Positions 60,100 to 64,000 of a stretch of 64,000 nt of DNA are shown one piece after another. This stretch comes from Streptomyces antarcticus (GTDB taxonomy: Bacteria; Actinomycetota; Actinomycetes; Streptomycetales; Streptomycetaceae): contig NZ_JAPNLM010000030.1 in assembly GCF_026627255.1 (NCBI RefSeq), positions 1-64,000 of the forward strand, written 5' to 3'. How positions within the stretch are numbered: position 1 is the first letter of the stretch; every line of letters starts with the position of its first letter. The position numbers and the translations under genes are program-made. Below the pieces are notes generated by a model, which made no database searches, was not told where the DNA came from, and saw nothing but the letters and a program-made list of their open reading frames with translations.

Positions 60100-60177
60100 C
60101 CGATAGACCTCCCGTAAGGGGGCGTTAGGGGGACCGATAGAACCCCAGGTCAGCGGGGCGATAGGGCCATCTATCGG
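60100..60177. repeat. CCGATAGA repeats (operator or iterons)
   Basis: CCGATAGA at 60100-60107 and 60134-60141, near-copy GCGATAGG at 60159-60166, and the inverted TCTATCGG at 60170-60177, which overlaps the stop codon of the 60171 gene. Four sites in 78 bp upstream of the micro-gene operon suggest a regulator-binding region. Confidence 0.65.
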
Positions 60178-61238
60178 CCTTCCTGGGCCCCTTCCTGGAG
60201 AGAGGCCGGGGAAGGGGTCCGGGAGGGGGCCAGCGCGGGGGCCGTCAGACCCCCGGGGATGAGGGTCAGGAAGGCTGCTGCGGGGGCCTCTCCCCGGGCC
60301 GGGGCGGGAGCCTCGACGGGGGCGCCGGCGGGGGCCTCCCCCGGGGCCGGGACGGGGGCCTGGGTACCAGCCGCCGGGAGGTCTTGGAGCAGAGCCGTGG
60401 GGCTGCACCCGTGGGCCGCGATGAAGTCGTCCACCCGGGCCCCGACACGGGTCGTGGGCTTGCCATCGATCCGCATTCCGAGCTTCTCCACCGTGGGGAC
60501 CCCCGCGGCCGCCAGCCACTCCCGGAACCTGGTTTGCTCCGTGTCCCGGGGAAGGAGGCCGGAGGCCATGGCGCCGTCCAGCATCACGTCCAGGTGGACC
60601 CCGGCCCGCTTGCTGAACTCGGCGTCGGACAAGTCCCTGATCACGTGCCAGAGCAGTGCCGCGCCCGGGTGAACCGGGGAAGCCTGCTCCAGGGCCTCCG
60701 TGTCCTCCTGGACGTCGCTCTCGCCCTGCTCCCCCGCCACCCCTTTTTCATGATCGTTCTCGGGGGTCAGGGGAGGAGCCAGCATCAGGGCCGCCGCCGA
60801 CCAGGCCACGAATCCCCCGCCGAAGATGACCGGCCGCCATACCGTCAGGTCCGGGATCATCGGCACCAAGACCGACGCGCCGGTGCCGACGATGACCAGG
60901 GCCAGGCCGCCGCCCATGACGACCGTGCCGAGGGCCGCCAGAAAGCTGCGCTTACCGAACCCGGGCTCCAGCACGATCGGCGCCTCGGGGTCCGGCAGCG
61001 TGGACGCCTTCCCCGACTTCTCCCCACGCTCCGCCGCCTTGACCCGCTGCGCCCGGATGCGGCTCCGCTTTTCCGCGACGGCTCCCGCGTCCGTGCTGGC
61101 GGCCTTCCACCCGAGGGCGAGGCCCTGCCCGGCGCACCGGCACGCCCACCCGGCCATGACCAGGGACCCGCGCCACCACATCCGGGCGACGTCCCGGGAC
61201 CCGGCGGTCACCGCCCGGATCTCCCCGGCGGCGCTCAC
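60171..61238 (-). CDS. Two-helix membrane protein with conserved cytoplasmic domain
   Basis: 355 residues; GTG at 61238 overlaps the stop of the upstream gene (GTGA). A basic N-terminal region (about 1-85) is followed by two membrane helices (FLAALGTVVMGGGLALVIVG, VIFGGGFVAWSAAALML). A globular cytoplasmic domain (about 190-290, ALLWHVIRDLSDAEFSKRAG, RFREWLAAAGVPTVEKLGMR) precedes a Pro/Ala-rich tail. Proteins of this layout are common in Streptomyces plasmid and integrative-element transfer operons; function not known. Confidence 0.75.
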   Translation of the reverse strand: MSAAGEIRAVTAGSRDVARMWWRGSLVMAGWACRCAGQGLALGWKAASTDAGAVAEKRSRIRAQRVKAAERGEKSGKASTLPDPEAPIVLEPGFGKRSFLAALGTVVMGGGLALVIVGTGASVLVPMIPDLTVWRPVIFGGGFVAWSAAALMLAPPLTPENDHEKGVAGEQGESDVQEDTEALEQASPVHPGAALLWHVIRDLSDAEFSKRAGVHLDVMLDGAMASGLLPRDTEQTRFREWLAAAGVPTVEKLGMRIDGKPTTRVGARVDDFIAAHGCSPTALLQDLPAAGTQAPVPAPGEAPAGAPVEAPAPARGEAPAAAFLTLIPGGLTAPALAPSRTPSPASLQEGAQEGR

Positions 61239-61699
61239 AGGTCGCCGATCATGTCCGCGAGGAGCATCACCAGGTTGTTCGCGATCTGCCACAGGCCGCC
61301 GATGTTCGCGGCCGAGGCACCGAGGCAGATCCCGAAAAGGGCCGGCCACCCGAGCTTCTTCCAGTCGGGGACGAACGTCGTGATCCCGAGGAGCACCGCG
61401 ATAGCGGCCGGGGCCAGGTCGGCGGCCCCGAAGTCGATGCCCTGCCCGATGCTGGTCGGCACCGTGGCCACGCCCCCGACCAGTTGGCCGATAGTCCCGC
61501 CGGTCGCGATGGCCAGGACCCCGAACACGATGCCCATCGCGGCGGCCTTGTCGCGGGTCAGGCTCATGCGCTTGGCACCGCGCAGGCCAAGGAGCAGCAG
61601 GTATCCGTCGGCGACCGCGAGGCCGGTCACCCCAATGCCTCCCAGGACGGGCCCGGCCGCGAGGACGACGTCCGTGGCGATGATCAGGTTCGGGCTCAC
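61235..61699 (-). CDS. Polytopic membrane protein
   Basis: 154 residues, about four hydrophobic helices (IIATDVVLAAGPVLGGIGVT, AAMGIVFGVLAIATGGTIGQ, LAPAAIAVLLGITTFV, GWPALFGICLGASAANIGGL). GTG at 61699 overlaps the stop of the preceding gene (GTGA), and its own stop overlaps the next start. Part of a five-gene overlapping operon. Confidence 0.75.
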   Translation of the reverse strand: MSPNLIIATDVVLAAGPVLGGIGVTGLAVADGYLLLLGLRGAKRMSLTRDKAAAMGIVFGVLAIATGGTIGQLVGGVATVPTSIGQGIDFGAADLAPAAIAVLLGITTFVPDWKKLGWPALFGICLGASAANIGGLWQIANNLVMLLADMIGDL

Positions 61700-62391
61700 A
61701 GCAGTGCTCCGGGGGCGTAGAGGAGGGAGGAGAGGACGACGGTGGCGAGAGGGATCCGGGCCAGCCACCGGAGAGGGAGCCGCCGCCCTGCGGACCGGGA
61801 GTCCAGGAGCAGCCAGCACAGTCCGCCGGCTGCTCCGGCCACGGTCAGGGGGGCGAAGAGGGTGGACCAGGGCGCGGACCACGCGAGGAACTCGGCGATC
61901 AGCGGGCCGGTGCCCTGGCCCCAGAACGCCGCGCCGAGTCCGGCGCCGAGGGGTGCCAGCGGAGCGAACGGGCCGAGGAGGCCCCGGAGCGGCTTCGCCA
62001 CCCGGTACGCGCCGTAAGCGGCGCCGAGCGTCACGACGAACGCGCCGCACGCGGGAAGCGACAGCATCACGGCCCCCATCACCGGCTCCAGCCCCCGCAC
62101 GTTGCCGGTGCCCAGAGCGATCAGCCCATGACCGGCCGCGGCCGCCGTGCCGTTGAAGCCGAGCCACCGCCACCGGCCGTTCGGCACCGTCTCCGCGAAC
62201 GCCTCCCGGATCGCCTCGGCCAACTCGGCCGGACTCATCTGGCCCCGGACCGCCCGCACCGTGGACCGACCCAGAGAACGGCCCTTGGCCGCCCGCTCCG
62301 ACTTCCTGACCTTCCGCGAAGCGGCCGCACCCGTACCGGCGACACGGCGCGCCCGCCTCTTCGCCGCGCGACCCGCAACGGTGCTGCTCAT
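61696..62391 (-). CDS. Membrane protein with basic N terminus
   Basis: 231 residues. A Lys/Arg-rich cytoplasmic N terminus (GRAAKRRARRVAGTGAAASR) is followed by an MSPAELAEAIREAFAETVPN helix and five to six membrane segments (AAAGHGLIALGTGNVRGLEP, VVTLGAAYGAYRVA, FAPLTVAGAAGGLCWLLL). ATG at 62391 overlaps the Wbl stop (ATGA). Together with the next two genes it probably forms a membrane complex. Confidence 0.75.
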   Translation of the reverse strand: MSSTVAGRAAKRRARRVAGTGAAASRKVRKSERAAKGRSLGRSTVRAVRGQMSPAELAEAIREAFAETVPNGRWRWLGFNGTAAAAGHGLIALGTGNVRGLEPVMGAVMLSLPACGAFVVTLGAAYGAYRVAKPLRGLLGPFAPLAPLGAGLGAAFWGQGTGPLIAEFLAWSAPWSTLFAPLTVAGAAGGLCWLLLDSRSAGRRLPLRWLARIPLATVVLSSLLYAPGALL

Positions 62392-62753
62392 GGCGCCACC
62401 GCCCCGTTGCGCGGCCGCCGGCCGAACAGTCGGACGTAGAGTTCCCGCCGGTCCGACTGCCGCATCCCCCCACGCACCCCGATGACCTTCGACGGGGTAG
62501 AGGACTGCTCCATGTCCCGGGCCAGGCACCAGGCCAGGACCGGGCAGCGCCCGCAGTACGCCAGGGCCTCCAGCTCCGCCTCCGACGGCACAGCCGCCCC
62601 GGTCGTCATCTCCCACGGCTCCGGAAAGAACAACGTGGGGTCCGCACCCACACAGGCCGCCGCGCCCGAGCGCTCCTGACGCGCCGCCGGGGCCGGCGCC
62701 AGGTCCTCGTACTCCCACAGCCGGTCCAGCCAGTCACTCGTCGGGGCACTCAT
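62388..62753 (-). CDS. WhiB-like (Wbl) iron-sulfur transcription factor
   Basis: 121 residues with the four cluster ligands Cys34, Cys67, Cys70 and Cys76 (AAACVGADPTLFF, AYCGRCPVLAWCLARD) and the GVRGGM turn at 92-97, followed by a basic DNA-contacting tail (RRELYVRLFGRRPRNGAV). Wbl proteins bind a 4Fe-4S cluster and the principal sigma factor. ATG at 62753 overlaps the previous stop (ATGA). A Wbl gene inside a transfer operon suggests redox or developmental timing of transfer (inference). Confidence 0.92.
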   Translation of the reverse strand: MSAPTSDWLDRLWEYEDLAPAPAARQERSGAAACVGADPTLFFPEPWEMTTGAAVPSEAELEALAYCGRCPVLAWCLARDMEQSSTPSKVIGVRGGMRQSDRRELYVRLFGRRPRNGAVAP

Positions 62754-62959
62754 GCCGCACCGTCCAGACGCGCCATCAGCCACGCCCGCACCCGCAGCTC
62801 ATCCCCGCCGAGGCCAACCGCTTCGGGCGCCGCCTGAATCGACCCGTTCGGCACTGCGGTGAATGAGCGGGTCGGCAGAGCCGCCCTCGCCACCACCACG
62901 GCGCTGCGGACACAGCGCTGCATCCGCCACTTGCGTAATACCTCTGTCACCATCACCAC
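62750..62959 (-). CDS. Small hypothetical protein heading the operon
   Basis: 69 residues; GTG at 62959 lies 7 nt after GAGAGGA (an ATG two codons on is also possible). Sequence TEVLRKWRMQRCVRSAVVVA, then GSIQAAPEAVGLGGDELRVR and AWLMARLDGAA. The C-terminal helix resembles those of short proteins that pair with XRE/Wbl genes, but no family is certain. Its stop overlaps the Wbl start. Confidence 0.65.
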   Translation of the reverse strand: MVMVTEVLRKWRMQRCVRSAVVVARAALPTRSFTAVPNGSIQAAPEAVGLGGDELRVRAWLMARLDGAA

Positions 62960-63234
62960 GTCGGCGTCCTCTCAGAACGGACCACCCGACAGCGGCTGTG
63001 AGGTTGCACCCCCACAGCCGCCGCCCGGCCAGTGCTTACGACACCGGCCGGGCACCTGCGTTTTTGCAGGGCGGGATACACCCAGGCACCTGGCTGACCA
63101 GGCCAAACTTGTCAGCCGCGCAGCGGTTATTGCCTAGGCATTAATGAGAATGCCCCGCTACTCCCGTGTTGTCAATAACGACTAGGCGATATGGTGAGCG
63201 GTGTAGTCACCCGGCACCAGAGGAGGTGAAGCCC
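62960..63234. promoter_or_regulatory. Divergent promoter/operator region
   Basis: Between the minus-strand operon and the GntR gene. It contains the palindrome TGCCTAGGCA (63131-63140), overlapped by CATTAATG (63139-63146), and a second CTAGGC at about 63182-63187 within GACTAGGCGATA. TTGTCA at 63170-63175, followed by TATGGT about 15 nt on, could be the GntR promoter. A CCTGC-GTTTTT-GCAGG hairpin is at about 63056-63071. The shared CTAGGC suggests GntR autoregulation and control of the operon. Confidence 0.5.
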
Positions 63235-63981
63235 ATGACCAGTTCCGGAGACCTCTCCGCGAAGCTTCGTCAGCGCATCCACGCAGGCGAGTTCGCGGTG
63301 GGCGCGAAGCTGCCGACAAACGCGGAACTCATGGCGGCACACGGCGTGTCCAAGGGGACCGTCACCAAGGCGATCGCCGCACTCGCCGACGAAGGACTCG
63401 TCTACTCGTCCAAACGTGCCGGCACCGTGGTCCGCACGCGGGCGGCCGTACAGATCCCGCTCAGCCGCTACGGATCAGTACTGACGCCGGGTGGCACACA
63501 AGGACCATGGGAGACCGCCACCGCAGCCCAAGGCCTGGACGGGGACATGCAGCTTGTCTCCGTGGAGCGAGCGGAAGCGGATGTTGAGACCGCCACCCTC
63601 CTTAACCTCGACGAGGGGGATGAGCTGGTTCACCGCGTTCGCCATGCGCTCATCCGGCCCGCTGACGTCGTCCAGTTGCAGCACGCCTGGTACCCCGCAG
63701 CCCTGGCCGAGACGGCCGGGCTCGACAGCACCGGGAAGATCATTGGTGGGGTGTACGGCGCTCTCGCAGCAGCTGGTCACCGGCCAGCCAGCGCAACGGA
63801 AACAGTCGGCGTGAGAATGCCTACGGAATCTGAATCAGCGCAGCTCCGGATCGGCGGCCGCGTCGCTGTGATCACTCTTGAACGCCTCACCCTCGACGCC
63901 ACTGGACAACCGCTTGAGGTCCTCCGCGCCGTCGCTCCGGCTGACCGGCTCCAGCTCACGTACGACAACCTCCCGCTTTAG
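63235..63981 (+). CDS. GntR-family (HutC-type) transcriptional regulator
   Basis: 248 residues; ATG at 63235 with AGGAGGTGA upstream. A winged HTH at about 5-65 (DLSAKLRQRIHAGEFAVGAK, LMAAHGVSKGTVTKAIAALA) is followed by a UTRA/chorismate-lyase-like ligand domain (about 85-245, LLNLDEGDELVHRVRHALIR). Repressors of this family (KorSA, TraR types) control transfer genes on Streptomyces plasmids, and this one is divergent from the Wbl operon. It probably represses itself and that operon until a ligand is bound. Confidence 0.9.
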   Translation: MTSSGDLSAKLRQRIHAGEFAVGAKLPTNAELMAAHGVSKGTVTKAIAALADEGLVYSSKRAGTVVRTRAAVQIPLSRYGSVLTPGGTQGPWETATAAQGLDGDMQLVSVERAEADVETATLLNLDEGDELVHRVRHALIRPADVVQLQHAWYPAALAETAGLDSTGKIIGGVYGALAAAGHRPASATETVGVRMPTESESAQLRIGGRVAVITLERLTLDATGQPLEVLRAVAPADRLQLTYDNLPL

Positions 63982-64000
63982 AAAGGCGCGCGCCGCAGCG

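Overview
The window is very GC-rich, with many GTG/TTG starts, stop/start overlaps (ATGA, GTGA), a WhiB-like regulator, a DUF2637 protein, a HutC-type GntR regulator, a ParAB pair and a helicase-associated-domain helicase of the kind found near replicon ends. Together these point to a Streptomyces-type actinomycete and to accessory DNA: a (probably linear) plasmid, or a chromosome arm carrying an integrated one. No tRNA, rRNA, integrase, transposase or CRISPR array was seen.

Left part (1-19 kb) is scarred, low-density DNA. It opens with a hairpin array (32-268) in which six stems of different sequence carry the same 13-nt loop. An intact helicase (1253-4006) follows. Its 3' end recurs at least five more times (7.3, 9.9, 11.1, 12.3 and 13.0 kb) as truncated or frameshifted tails. 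The tail of a probable mobilisation gene is scattered four times (5.2, 9.5, 16.3 and 18.0 kb). Between these scars lie small regulator/enzyme cassettes: a hydrolase with a divergent MarR regulator and a clear operator, a TetR regulator with two VOC proteins, a XRE regulator with a membrane protein, and a MerR-type regulator beside an array of TACTGC repeats (17.3-17.8 kb).

Centre (18.6-31 kb): a 3487-residue secreted RHS/YD-repeat polymorphic toxin with three LamG-like domains and a His-nuclease-type C-terminal tip, followed 10 nt downstream by a SUKH-type immunity gene that starts at TTG. The tip and the immunity gene are visibly AT-richer than their surroundings. Upstream of it is a decayed secreted-protein/lipoprotein pair.

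31-46 kb looks like a defence/stability island: an AAA ATPase plus subtilase pair (IetAS type), a zinc-finger/XRE regulator, a membrane-anchored Mrr-like nuclease, an HTH coiled-coil protein followed by a kinase with two tandem zeta-toxin domains, and a STAND NTPase. It is followed by parAB (46.2-47.8 kb), preceded by a duplicated inverted repeat that is a good centromere candidate.

48-63.9 kb is a transfer/spread module. On the plus strand are a P-loop membrane ATPase, two membrane proteins, an FtsK/TraB-like DNA translocase, a cluster of six 8-bp repeats directly after it (candidate clt/TRS), a VirB6-like membrane protein and an excisionase-like HTH protein. On the minus strand are a DUF2637/coiled-coil protein, three overlapping micro-genes, and a five-gene overlapping operon that includes a WhiB-like regulator. 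A GntR regulator, transcribed divergently from that operon, closes the window and probably controls it.
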